Of a DNA stretch of 64,000 nucleotides, positions 24,192 through 34,392 are shown one piece after another. Each line of letters begins with the position of its first letter. Position 1 is the stretch's first letter. Position numbers and translations under genes: made by a program. Below the pieces are notes generated by a model that ran no database searches, had not been told where the DNA came from, and saw only the letters and a program-made list of their open reading frames with translations. Source of the stretch: Streptococcus gordonii (GTDB lineage Bacteria > Bacillota > Bacilli > Lactobacillales > Streptococcaceae); the NCBI RefSeq assembly GCF_001553855.1, contig NZ_LQWV01000040.1:1-64000 (forward strand), in the 5' to 3' direction.

Positions 24192-24836
24192 TCACTCTGG
24201 CAATTCTACCTTTAAGCTCATATCCGTTGGTTGCAATACCTTCTGAACAGCTGCGAGAAAGGCCAACCCATTATCAGATGGAGAATACTGGAATGTGATA
24301 TGGATGACTTTTTTGTCAAACTTATCACCGTATCGTGCCACATACTGCTTGCTTTCGAGGAAGTGAATGTAATTGTTAATTTTTTCTTGCAGAATTTCCA
24401 GATGGACTGCTTCTATCTCCTCCTCCCAGCCAACTGGGTCCGCTAAGAGAAGCTCCAAATGATTATCAACGGTGCCAATAGCATCAAGTTCAGTTGGCTT
24501 GAGTTCTGAAGAGATAGCTTTATGTAACAGTTCTTCAAATTCTTGATTAGAAAACAGCCGTTTCACTGATGATGGATTTACTAGAATACGAGTAGGTGTT
24601 GATCTAAAATAATTTTGTCTAGCGATTTCCTTACTTTCCTTAGTCACCCATTCTCCAGTTTCTAAGAATAGTTCCACCTCATAAGCATCTTGTTCGGATC
24701 TCAAAGCCTTGTCTACTAATTCTTTACTAACTGGATAAGTAACTTCTCTTTCTTGAAGTCCCCCTGTCATCCAGGACATTGTATAACAACCATTTTCTTC
24801 AGTTATAATAAACCCATTTCCTTTTATTTGACTCAT
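24192..24836 (-). CDS. DUF6572-like protein with island N-terminal domain
   Basis: 214 residues in two parts. Residues 1-63 (GNGFIITEENGCYTMSW... YEVELFLETGEW) are the same domain that occurs twice in the 12656 protein. Residues about 80-214 include LDAIGTVDNHLELLLADPVGW and EILQEKINNYIHFLESKQY, the DUF6572 pattern. The C-terminal domain is found near toxin and immunity genes in other Firmicutes, but has no known activity. Starts 24 bp after the membrane protein at 24861. Confidence 0.65.
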   Translation of the reverse strand: MSQIKGNGFIITEENGCYTMSWMTGGLQEREVTYPVSKELVDKALRSEQDAYEVELFLETGEWVTKESKEIARQNYFRSTPTRILVNPSSVKRLFSNQEFEELLHKAISSELKPTELDAIGTVDNHLELLLADPVGWEEEIEAVHLEILQEKINNYIHFLESKQYVARYGDKFDKKVIHITFQYSPSDNGLAFLAAVQKVLQPTDMSLKVELPE

Positions 24837-24860
24837 ACTACCACTCCCCAGTTCTTTCTC

Positions 24861-25418
24861 TTATGAAACGTTTCTCTCACTAGCCTTCTTTTCTCCCACA
24901 AGTAATTGCATGATCGCTGGCCATTTTCTAAATTGATAGTCAAATCTGAACATGAAGATTACTAATAGACAGAGGAAGCAAAAGATCACTGCCTTGACTT
25001 CTTTCTCTATAATAAATAAAGCTACGGAAAATGGAGTTGTGATGATGAAAAAAGATAGTATAAGTTGCAAAAAAACTTTTCGTCTTTTTAATCCCTTAAT
25101 AAATGCTTCTTTTTGAGCACCTTCTAACTCTGATTTTTTTAATTTTAGACTAGAATGATAATAGCCAATTATTAACTTTGCTGAAAAATAAGCTGGTAGA
25201 CTCAGGAAAACGACCAAAAATACTCTGATCCACATATTTTCCAATAAACCAATTTGAGTGATTAGAGCAGAAATTTTATCTATAAGGAATAAAGTGATGG
25301 GGACCCAGACGTAATACCAGTTACTTGGAGTAGAAGTCTCCTCCATTAGGATCTTATTTTCCCAATCAAAATGGTATTTTTTATTGTTCCAGATTCCTAA
25401 ATTAATGATTGACTTCAC
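24861..25418 (-). CDS. Membrane protein of the island
   Basis: 185 residues from GTG 25418 (AAAGGTAAG upstream). Four hydrophobic segments in two pairs (about 35-50, 64-83, 113-130, 138-155). Size, polar N-terminus and topology match the membrane protein at 13139, so this is its paralogue. The first gene of the island transcript on this side. Function unknown. Confidence 0.6.
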   Translation of the reverse strand: MKSIINLGIWNNKKYHFDWENKILMEETSTPSNWYYVWVPITLFLIDKISALITQIGLLENMWIRVFLVVFLSLPAYFSAKLIIGYYHSSLKLKKSELEGAQKEAFIKGLKRRKVFLQLILSFFIITTPFSVALFIIEKEVKAVIFCFLCLLVIFMFRFDYQFRKWPAIMQLLVGEKKASERNVS

Positions 25419-25463
25419 ATTTTCACTTACCTTTCAGTTAGAACTTTCTACTAGGGATTATAC

Positions 25464-26444
25464 TCAATCAATCGCCAAGCGTTTTTCAGCTAGTCCAATT
25501 TTTACCGTTGTTCCTTGACCGACTTGGGATTCTAAGGACAAGGAATTACCCAGTTGATCGGATATTTTTTTTGATAAATAGAGTCCTAATCCAGATGATT
25601 GATGAGTAAGGCGACCATTATAGCCTGAAAAACCTCTTTCAAAGACACGTAAAATATCACTGTCCTTAATTCCCAAACCAGTATCTTTCAAATAGAGGAA
25701 ATCATCTTGGCAGAAGATTTCAATTCCGCCTTCCTTGGTATACTTGAGGCTATTAGATAAGACCTGCTCCAAGATGATCATAAACCATTTTTTGTCTGTC
25801 ACAATGGTTCGATCCAAATCGTGCAGGTTCAGTGTCAAACCTTTCTGGATAAAGAAAAGAGCATATTTTTTAACTACTTCCTTGACCAAATCTTCCAGAT
25901 TTTCCTTCTTCAAGACGAGGTCGTCATGGAAACTTTCCAAGCGCAGATATTGAAGAACTAGGTTGACATAAGATTCGATTTTGAAAAATTCTTGGCCCAG
26001 TTGCTTCTTGGCATCTGGATCTGTCAAGTCCTGCACCAGCAAAGATCCAGCAGCGATTGGCGTCTTAATCTGGTGGGCCCAGAGGGTATAGTAGTCCATC
26101 AAGTCGTTGTAGCGCTCTCGTTCTAGGACTGATTGACTCTTTTTTTCAGCTTCCATTTTTTGGATCTTATCAAATAGCAGAGCTTCTACAGCTGTTTGAG
26201 CCTGTTCTTGTCCATAAAGTAGCTGATTGTGATAGTTCTTATAGGCTATCAAGCTGTCTATAGAAAGAGTCAGAATCCCCAAAACCAGCAAAAGAATAAA
26301 AATATACTGAAGAACTACCCGACTATCTTCAAATATAAAACTAAAAAATAGTAACAAACCAAAAAACAGCAAGAACTGCAATAAAAAATAGCGTCTTGAG
26401 TAAATATAATATTTGATAAAGAAAAACTTATTCCGTATGTCCAT
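25464..26444 (-). CDS. BceS-type intramembrane-sensing histidine kinase
   Basis: 326 residues. Two membrane helices close together at about 19-37 and 42-64 with almost no extracellular loop, the hallmark of kinases that sense through a BceAB transporter. H-box WAHQIKTPIAAG (about 122-133), N-box EQVLSNSLKYTKEGG (about 227-241), G-boxes DTGLGIKDSD and SSGLGLYLSKK. It overlaps the response-regulator gene by 17 bp. The likely partner transporter is BceAB-like at 8.5-11.2 kb. Confidence 0.88.
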   Translation of the reverse strand: MDIRNKFFFIKYYIYSRRYFLLQFLLFFGLLLFFSFIFEDSRVVLQYIFILLLVLGILTLSIDSLIAYKNYHNQLLYGQEQAQTAVEALLFDKIQKMEAEKKSQSVLERERYNDLMDYYTLWAHQIKTPIAAGSLLVQDLTDPDAKKQLGQEFFKIESYVNLVLQYLRLESFHDDLVLKKENLEDLVKEVVKKYALFFIQKGLTLNLHDLDRTIVTDKKWFMIILEQVLSNSLKYTKEGGIEIFCQDDFLYLKDTGLGIKDSDILRVFERGFSGYNGRLTHQSSGLGLYLSKKISDQLGNSLSLESQVGQGTTVKIGLAEKRLAID

Positions 26445-27114
26445 TTGTCAGACCGTATCCAATCCCTTTTTTTGTCTCAATAAAGTTCTTGAGACCTGTT
26501 TCTTCCAGTTTTTTCCGGAGTCTAGCAACATTGACAGATAGGGTATTATCATCAATAAAGAAATCGCTGTTCCATAGCTCTTTCATCAAATCTTCCCGCT
26601 CAACTATACTGCCTGCTCGCTCAAATAAAACACGTAAAATCTGGAATTCATTCTTAGTCAGCGTAATGACCTGACCATTATACATCAAGTCCATAGACTT
26701 GAGATTTAAAATCACGCCTCGGTGTTCTAGGAGATTTTGATCTGTACCAAACTCATAAGAGCGGCGCAACAGTCCTTGAACCTTAGCCAGAAAAACATTG
26801 TTATCAAAAGGCTTGGTCACGTAGTCATCACCACCCATATTGATAGCCATGACGATATCCATAGCCTGGTCCCGTGAGGACAAAAACATGATGGGAACCG
26901 TTGAAATCTTACGAATCTCCTGACACCAATGGTAGCCATTAAAGAGGGGCAAACCAATGTCCATCAAAACCAGCTGAGGTTCCTCCTTAACAAAAAGAGA
27001 TAAAACCTCCATAAAATCTTCAACCGCAAAAACTTGATAACCCCATTGTTCCAACATCTTTTTAATCATTTGACGGATGACTGGATCATCCTCTACTAAC
27101 ATAATCTTATGCAT
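26428..27114 (-). CDS. OmpR/BceR-type response regulator
   Basis: 228 residues from ATG 27114 (GAGG 5 nt upstream; a TTG five codons earlier also opens the frame). Receiver domain MLVEDDPVIRQMIKKML with the phosphoacceptor Asp in LVLMDIGLP (about 51), Ser/Thr in MFLSSRD and Lys in VTKPFD. Winged-helix domain from about 130 (ITLTKNEFQILRVLFERAG; NTLSVNVARLRKKLEE). A TATAAT -10 lies at 27144-27149. It presumably controls a BceAB transporter. Confidence 0.9.
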   Translation of the reverse strand: MHKIMLVEDDPVIRQMIKKMLEQWGYQVFAVEDFMEVLSLFVKEEPQLVLMDIGLPLFNGYHWCQEIRKISTVPIMFLSSRDQAMDIVMAINMGGDDYVTKPFDNNVFLAKVQGLLRRSYEFGTDQNLLEHRGVILNLKSMDLMYNGQVITLTKNEFQILRVLFERAGSIVEREDLMKELWNSDFFIDDNTLSVNVARLRKKLEETGLKNFIETKKGIGYGLTNGHTE

Positions 27115-27238
27115 TTTCGCCTCGCTCAAAATTATTTATAGCTATTATACCAAATTCTTTAGCAATTCACAGAAGTTCTCTTGATGAGACAAAAATCAGA
27201 CGTTTTTCATGAAATTTCAAGTATTTTCCGAAAATTTG

Positions 27239-27267
27239 TTGATATTTTCTTTATAAATTGATAGAAT
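27239..27267 (+). promoter_or_regulatory. Sigma-A promoter of the Nramp-like gene
   Basis: TTGATA (27239-27244), 17-bp spacer, TAGAAT (27262-27267), 56 bp ahead of ATG 27324, in the divergent region facing the response regulator. Confidence 0.55.
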
Positions 27268-27323
27268 AACAGAACATTCGGAATTATCTGAAAATTCATT
27301 CTTTGTACGAAAAGGAGATTATT

Positions 27324-28583
27324 ATGATTGAACAAACTCAAACATCTACCTGGCAGTCAAAAATAAAAGCCTTAGGGCCAGGGATCCTTATGGCTTCTGC
27401 TGCTGTTGGTGGCTCTCATATCGTTTCATCTGCTCAAGCAGGCGCTATGTATGGCTGGTCCCTTCTCTTGCTCGTCATTCTTACCAACCTTTTTAAGTAT
27501 CCATTTTTCCGGTTTGGCGCTGAGTATACGCTAGAAACAGGAAAAAACTTGGTAGAAGGCTACGCTGAAAAAGGAAAGGTCTACTTGGGTATTTTCTTTA
27601 TCCTCAATGTTTTCTCTGCCTTAGTCAATACTGCTGCGGTTGGGATTTTGTGTGCTGCTATCGTAGCAAGTGCCTTTCCTAATGCTCTAGGCCTAAGTAT
27701 CACCCAATGGTCCCTAATTTTGATCGTTATCATTTGGGCTATGCTTCTCTTTGGAGGCTACAAATTCCTTGACGGGCTGGCCAAATGGATTATGTCTGCT
27801 TTGACTCTCGCTACTGTCTTAGCTGTCATTGTTGCAATCATTGAGCATCCAGAATACGGGGCGGATTTTGTTGAAAAAACTCCTTGGCAAATGACTGCTT
27901 TACCATTTATCGTCTCTCTTATGGGTTGGATGCCAGCTCCAATTGAAATCTCCGCTATCAATTCCCTCTGGACCGCTGAAAAAGGAAAAACAGTTGACAT
28001 CTCTATCAAGGATGGTCTCTTTGACTTCAACGTTGGTTTCATCGGGACTGCTATTTTAGCCGTTTTCTTCGTCGCCCTAGGCGCTTTAATCCAATACCCA
28101 ACTGGGCAGGAAGTCCAAGCAGCTGGAGCAGCCTACATCCAACAATTCGTGGGAATGTACTCTTCTGTTCTTGGGGATTGGTCACGCTTCTTGATTACCT
28201 TTATCGCTTTTCTTTGTATATTTGGAACTGTAATCACAGTCATCGACGGCTACTCTCGCGTCAATGCTGAGTCTCTTCGCCTTCTTTTCAAGAAAAAAGA
28301 AATCTCACAAAAAGAGCTGAATATTTGGATGACTGCTACTTCTATCATCGGTGGTATCATCATATATTTCTTCCAAGGAAGCGTTGCACCTATGCTAAGA
28401 TTTGCTATGATTGCATCCTTCTTAACTACTCCATTTTTTGCCCTACTGAACTACCTTCTAGTTACAGGTGAAAATAAAAACCTAGCAAAATGGTTGAAAG
28501 CACTCTCTATTCTCGGTCTTATTTTCCTCTTTGGTTTTGCTTTCTTCTTTATCTACGCATTAGTAATTGGTAAAGCCTACTAA
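27324..28583 (+). CDS. Nramp-family transporter lacking the canonical metal motifs
   Basis: 419 residues from ATG 27324 (AAAGGAGATTATT upstream). Eleven or so membrane helices in the Nramp (LeuT-fold) order. Where canonical Nramp proteins have DPGN in helix 1, this has LGPGILMASAAVGGSH; the helix-6 MPH motif is replaced by MGWMPAPIEISA. The Asp and Asn that bind Mn2+/Fe2+ are missing, so the substrate is probably not the usual divalent transition metal. Followed by a terminator. Monocistronic. Confidence 0.8.
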   Translation: MIEQTQTSTWQSKIKALGPGILMASAAVGGSHIVSSAQAGAMYGWSLLLLVILTNLFKYPFFRFGAEYTLETGKNLVEGYAEKGKVYLGIFFILNVFSALVNTAAVGILCAAIVASAFPNALGLSITQWSLILIVIIWAMLLFGGYKFLDGLAKWIMSALTLATVLAVIVAIIEHPEYGADFVEKTPWQMTALPFIVSLMGWMPAPIEISAINSLWTAEKGKTVDISIKDGLFDFNVGFIGTAILAVFFVALGALIQYPTGQEVQAAGAAYIQQFVGMYSSVLGDWSRFLITFIAFLCIFGTVITVIDGYSRVNAESLRLLFKKKEISQKELNIWMTATSIIGGIIIYFFQGSVAPMLRFAMIASFLTTPFFALLNYLLVTGENKNLAKWLKALSILGLIFLFGFAFFFIYALVIGKAY

Positions 28584-28585
28584 TA

Positions 28586-28634
28586 AAATAAAGAGCAGAT
28601 GGCTCAAAAGTTAAGCTTTTGTCCTCTGTTCTTT
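28586..28634 (+). terminator. Imperfect terminator hairpin
   Basis: AGAGCAGATGGC...GTCCTCTGTTCT with an inner AAAAG/CTTTT stem, then TTTTTT, directly after the Nramp-like stop. Confidence 0.65.
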
Positions 28635-28706
28635 TTTGTCTTCTTCCAGCAAACCGTACTAGCTTATGATATACTATCTATATATCGATTCCTAGGAGAT
28701 AGACAA

Positions 28707-29921
28707 ATGGAAAATATTTTTAAGTACCTAGATGATACGCAGTATGATAGTATCTATGACCGTCCCTTTAATGAACTTGACCTACTTATCCTAACAGAAT
28801 TAGCCTACCTTTCTTTTGACGGACTCGTCACAAGAGAACTGGAACTAGATAAGAGCAAGCGGCTACAAGACATTGCAGAAAATTACCCTCAAGAGCAATC
28901 TATGATGCATACCCGAAATCGTCTTAAACTACTTGAAAAAGCCTCCCAAACTAAACGTTTTAAGAATATTAAACTAATGGGCTTTATAAACGACATCGAC
29001 TTGGAGATTGAAAAACAATTTGCTGCCTTAGTATACTGTATTCAGTCTAAACCTGCCACCTACGTCCTAGCCTACAGAGGGACCGACGACTCTATTATTG
29101 GTTGGAAAGAAGACTTCCATATGACCTATATGGATCGGGTTCCAGCCCAAAAAAATGCCAAGAAATACTTAAAAGAGGTTCTCAGAGAGCTCGATGGAGA
29201 CTTCATCTTGATTGGGCACTCTAAAGGAGGGAACTTGGCTGCTTATGCTGCTAGTCAAGTTAATCCTCTCTTGCAGGGGCGTATTAAAAAGATCTATAGT
29301 TATGATGCCCCTGGACTAAACAAAGCCATCATTGAAAGCGATGGTTATAAGGCAATTGCCAATAAAATTCAACACTACATTCCGCAAGGTTCTATTGTGG
29401 GCATGATGTTAGAAATTCCTAAACAGATGGCAATCGTCAAAAGCACTGCCCTAGGAGGTCTAGCTCAACACGATACTTTTTCATGGCAGATTGAGGGAGA
29501 CAGTTTTGTCCTCCTAGACAGCTTAAATCCAGATAGTCTTCAGACGGATAAAACATTGAAGAATTGGGTAAGAAGTACATCTGATGAAGAATTAAAAGAT
29601 TTCTTTGATTTGTTCTTCGGACTTGTACTAGATGCCGGTATCACTTCTATTGATGATTTCTCTAAGATCTCAAACGTTAGAAAAGTTTTAGAGATTTTTA
29701 AAAACGCCAACGCATTATCGGATGAGGAAAGAGAAATGCTGACACGACTCACTAGTCTTTTAGTAGATATGCGAGTCCAAAGCTGGAAGGACGATATTAG
29801 TCTACCTAACCTTTCTGAAATTGGAAAAGATATCCGAGAAAATCTATCACGCTGGAGTAAGCAGCTTCCTTTCGGCCAGTCTGATACTGACAAAACGGAA
29901 GACACCACCTCAGATGTTTAA
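28707..29921 (+). CDS. Mbeg1-like (DUF2974) alpha/beta hydrolase
   Basis: 404 residues from ATG 28707 (AGGAGATAGACAA upstream); a longer frame upstream has no ribosome-binding site. Nucleophile elbow GHSKGGNLAAYAA (Gly-His-Ser-Lys-Gly, about 177-189), YVLAYRGTDDSIIGWKEDF before it (oxyanion and lid region), YSYDAPGLN and a late LAQHDTFSWQ with the expected Asp and His. DUF2974 proteins are predicted intracellular lipases or esterases. Substrate unknown. The C-terminal 100 residues are helical and charged. Confidence 0.85.
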   Translation: MENIFKYLDDTQYDSIYDRPFNELDLLILTELAYLSFDGLVTRELELDKSKRLQDIAENYPQEQSMMHTRNRLKLLEKASQTKRFKNIKLMGFINDIDLEIEKQFAALVYCIQSKPATYVLAYRGTDDSIIGWKEDFHMTYMDRVPAQKNAKKYLKEVLRELDGDFILIGHSKGGNLAAYAASQVNPLLQGRIKKIYSYDAPGLNKAIIESDGYKAIANKIQHYIPQGSIVGMMLEIPKQMAIVKSTALGGLAQHDTFSWQIEGDSFVLLDSLNPDSLQTDKTLKNWVRSTSDEELKDFFDLFFGLVLDAGITSIDDFSKISNVRKVLEIFKNANALSDEEREMLTRLTSLLVDMRVQSWKDDISLPNLSEIGKDIRENLSRWSKQLPFGQSDTDKTEDTTSDV

Positions 29922-30084
29922 GAGTAACATCGCAAAAGTGCTCTCTATCTTATCTAATATTAGACTTGACCTATCCATCCCAAAAACGAAACAAGTTTGT
30001 CCTTGACAGCTTGTTTTTTCTTTGTTAAAATGTAACAAAAAATATTACAACTAATTAGTGATATTTTTAGAAAGGACACAAACT

Positions 30085-31281
30085 ATGAAATCTATCAAAG
30101 GAATTGCCCTTATCGCTGTTAGCATACTCTTGACCATCTATGATTGGACTTCATCTGGAATGACCAACTTTATCGTACCCGGTCTGGCCTTGACTACCCT
30201 TTCGCTGACCTTTTTACTTGCGACTCGGAACGCCCTATTGGAAAAATGGTTCCATGGCATTGAAAAGATGTACGCTTATCATAAGTTTACAGCTATCTTT
30301 TCCGTCGTTCTGCTTGCTCTCCACAATGTTGCCATGGGTGGTAGTCTCTGGGGCTCTCATCTGGCAGCCCAGCTTGGTAATGTTGGTATCTATCTTTTTA
30401 TAAGTATTGTACTGGTGGCCTATCTTGGCAAGCACATCAAATATGAGGCTTGGCGCTGGATTCACCGCTTTGTTTATTTGGCCTATATCTTTGGTCTCTT
30501 CCACGCTTATATGCTAATGGGAGCTCGACTCCTAACGCCGACCTTGCTGGGCTTCGTAGTCGGATTCTACGCGATCATAGGTTTAGCTTCTGGCTTTTAC
30601 ATCATCTTCCTCTATCAAAGTTTGGCCTTTCGCCATCTGGGAAAAATTCTTCAGGTCAAGCGACTGAATCACGATACCGTGGAGTTGAAGATCCAACTCA
30701 GTCAAAAGCTAGACTATCAGTACGGTCAGTTTGCCTTCGTCAAGATTTTCCAAGAAGGATTTGAAAAAGTGCCACATCCTTTCTCTATCTCTGGTGGTCA
30801 TGACAATATCGTCTACTTTACTATTAAGAACTCTGGCGATCACACTAAAAAAATTTATGACAAGATCCAAGAGGGAACCAAGGTCACCATTGACCGAGCT
30901 TATGGTCACATGATTCTTGACCAAGGGCAGGAAAAACAAATCTGGATTGCTGGTGGGATTGGCATTACGCCCTTCATTTCCTATATCCGTGAAAATCCTA
31001 ATCCGAATCGTCCAGTCAGCTTCTACTATGCTTATACTGGAGCAGAAAACGCTGTTTACCTAGACCTACTCAAAGACTACGCGGCTAAGAATCCGCAGTT
31101 TAACCTTCATTTGGTTGATAGTAAGTTCTCTGGCTATTTGGACTTCAAGAATTATCCTCTGGGCAACCAAACCACCGTCTTCATGTGCGGACCTGTCAAG
31201 ATGATGGATAAACTAGCCAGCGAATTTAAAAAGACCAATCCTAAAGCAGATCTAGTCTATGAAGGCTTTAAGTTTAAATAA
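30085..31281 (+). CDS. SpNOX-like NAD(P)H oxidase / ferric-reductase-type flavocytochrome
   Basis: 398 residues from ATG 30085 (AAAGGACACAAACT upstream). Six membrane helices. Helix pairs contain His at heme-ligand spacing: HKFTAIFSVVLLALH and HRFVYLAYIFGLFH. FAD site HPFSISGG (about 230), NAD(P)H-binding GGIGITPFISY (about 290) and CGPVKMM near the end. This is the layout of the pneumococcal NOX homologue SpNOX, which transfers electrons from NAD(P)H across the membrane to oxygen. The physiological role in streptococci is not settled. Confidence 0.88.
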   Translation: MKSIKGIALIAVSILLTIYDWTSSGMTNFIVPGLALTTLSLTFLLATRNALLEKWFHGIEKMYAYHKFTAIFSVVLLALHNVAMGGSLWGSHLAAQLGNVGIYLFISIVLVAYLGKHIKYEAWRWIHRFVYLAYIFGLFHAYMLMGARLLTPTLLGFVVGFYAIIGLASGFYIIFLYQSLAFRHLGKILQVKRLNHDTVELKIQLSQKLDYQYGQFAFVKIFQEGFEKVPHPFSISGGHDNIVYFTIKNSGDHTKKIYDKIQEGTKVTIDRAYGHMILDQGQEKQIWIAGGIGITPFISYIRENPNPNRPVSFYYAYTGAENAVYLDLLKDYAAKNPQFNLHLVDSKFSGYLDFKNYPLGNQTTVFMCGPVKMMDKLASEFKKTNPKADLVYEGFKFK

Positions 31282-31290
31282 AGAGTATAA

Positions 31291-31329
31291 AACATCAGGA
31301 GCAACCTTATTGTTGCTCCTGATGTTTTA
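31291..31329 (+). terminator. Strong rho-independent terminator
   Basis: 15-bp perfect stem AACATCAGGAGCAAC/GTTGCTCCTGATGTT followed by TTAT. Ten bp after the NOX-like stop. Confidence 0.85.
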
Positions 31330-31707
31330 TTGTCTAGTAATGGATGGAGCTGAATCAAGATACAGATTGGGAGGTCTACGACATATTTAGAATATCCAGC
31401 AATCTCTAAATAACCTATAACAAGTAAATCCGAAACAATGAAATCCTCATCTTTATTGCTTACAGCTATGCTTTTAATAGCAAAATTATCCAACCCAATA
31501 TATTTTTATTTTCAAATCAAATACGTTGATACATCCAATGATTCTCTACATTCATAAATATACTAGCTTATCTTGGTAAACAATACATTATAAATAGTGT
31601 CTTGGAGTAACTTTTGAAACGATATAACAATCCCCCTCCCAACGATACCTTTACAGATTTTTCACCTACTAATCTAATAAAGCAAGTACTTTTTATCCAT
31701 TATTCGT
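31330..31707 (-). other. Gap with coding-like remnant downstream of lacX
   Basis: No intact gene. A minus-strand frame from a TTG at 31493 without a ribosome-binding site reads DNFAIKSIAVSNKDEDFIV then SDLLVIGYLEIAGYSKYVVD and is coding-like for about 54 codons before running into the terminator region. It looks like the start or middle of a lost gene. The remainder is AT-rich without recognised sites. Confidence 0.35.
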
Positions 31708-32610
31708 TTAAATTTCTGTTATCTCAATGGAATAAGTTTTATAATCAGACATTTCAGGCTCAATAAAAGTTACATTTTCCTTGTAATTAAAAAATACAGA
31801 TTCTTCTTTTGATGTAGATAAGCCGCCCCATGGTTCAATTGCAATAAACGGCCCTTTATTCGCAGTAGACCACAAAATTAAAAATGGAAAATCTTGGAAA
31901 TCAATTTTTACTGCTTTATTATGATTTTTAGACTTTAATGTTACCGAACGAGAAACCAGCTTATCCAAAGTAATTGCATCCTTTGAAAATAGATCATAAT
32001 CTAAAGCTAATACTTTTTCTTTATTTAAAAAAGGCGAACGGCTTTTTATGTCAAGTAATCCCGTCTCGGGATATGATGCTGGAATACTACAATTTTCTTC
32101 GTTTTCAAACTCGAGATAATAATCTTCATACCGTTCATTTTCAAATAAGGGACAATTAAAACCCGGGTGCGCGCCTATGAAATAAGGCATATCTTGATTT
32201 AATCCTAAGTTCTCAACTAAGTATTCTACTTCAATCTTAGATTTATCTAAAGTATAAAATATACTTAAACGAAAAGGATAAGGATATTGTTTTAACATTT
32301 CCGAATTACTTTCAATTGAAAACATAATTTGATTGTCATTTATTATCTTATGCTCAAAATCTTTCTTTCTAACTAAACCATGACGAGGAAGATGGCCTTC
32401 TATAACTCCTTCATCTCCCATAATAAAGAGAGGAGCATCATCAGGGACACTACCACAGTTAGGAAACAAGACAGGAGCCTGTCCTCCCCAATATTCAGGA
32501 TTTCCCTGCCATAAATATTCCACGCCATCCTTATCTTTTATAGAAGATAATTCTCCACCCTTTTCCTTAAATTGAACTTTTAGAAAATCATTTGATAACT
32601 CTAGTACCAT
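31708..32610 (-). CDS. lacX: LacX: aldose 1-epimerase family protein
   Basis: 300 residues from ATG 32610 (AGAGAGGT upstream). LFPNCGSVPDDAPLF, HGLVRKKDFE, and the downstream PYFIGAHPGFNCPLF follow the aldose-1-epimerase (galactose mutarotase-like) fold of LacX proteins, which end lac operons in lactococci and streptococci. The catalytic-type His in GAHPGFN is present. It probably interconverts anomers of a sugar or sugar phosphate in the lactose/galactose route; the actual substrate of LacX is not established. Confidence 0.85.
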   Translation of the reverse strand: MVLELSNDFLKVQFKEKGGELSSIKDKDGVEYLWQGNPEYWGGQAPVLFPNCGSVPDDAPLFIMGDEGVIEGHLPRHGLVRKKDFEHKIINDNQIMFSIESNSEMLKQYPYPFRLSIFYTLDKSKIEVEYLVENLGLNQDMPYFIGAHPGFNCPLFENERYEDYYLEFENEENCSIPASYPETGLLDIKSRSPFLNKEKVLALDYDLFSKDAITLDKLVSRSVTLKSKNHNKAVKIDFQDFPFLILWSTANKGPFIAIEPWGGLSTSKEESVFFNYKENVTFIEPEMSDYKTYSIEITEI

Positions 32611-32629
32611 ATTTTTACCTCTCTTTTTA

Positions 32630-32912
32630 CTATTTATCCTTTTCATAGGGTATTATATCTATATCAAAACTAACCAAACTTCTGTCAGATTCCTCAACTA
32701 AACTTAGAAACATGTACTCAAAACTATCAATAGTCAACTTAGAATAGCAAATCCCTTCTAAACCTTCTGATACGAACCAATCTCCAATAAAAATAAGTTC
32801 CGTTTTTTTAATCCGAGGTGCTTGAGAACATCGTTCAAAATTAATAATATAAACTTTTTTATATAGAGAACCTGATACTGCTTTTAGTAAACTCTTTGTT
32901 TTTTTCAAGCAT
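32630..32912 (-). pseudogene. Frameshifted small gene between lacG and lacX
   Basis: ATG 32912 has a good SD (AGAGGGAAG) and reads MLEKNKEFTKSSIRFSI then TAA. A one-base shift near 32860 continues into a second frame (YKKVYIINFERCSQAP... TELIFIGDWFVSEGLEG... SFDIDIIPYEKDK) that stays open to 32630 but has no start of its own. The simplest reading is one gene of about 93 codons broken by a single-base indel. It ends 20 bp before lacX. Family not recognised. Confidence 0.55.
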
Positions 32913-32965
32913 GGCTTCCCTCTTTTCGAAAAGCCGAAAGAGTTCAACTCTAACGGCTTTACTTT

Positions 32966-34384
<1,419 letters not shown>

Positions 34385-34392
34385 TCAATAGT

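Noticed and set aside
30450..30764. 104-codon frame inside the SpNOX-like gene
   Set aside because: Overlaps the flavocytochrome gene completely; composition is that of an out-of-frame shadow.
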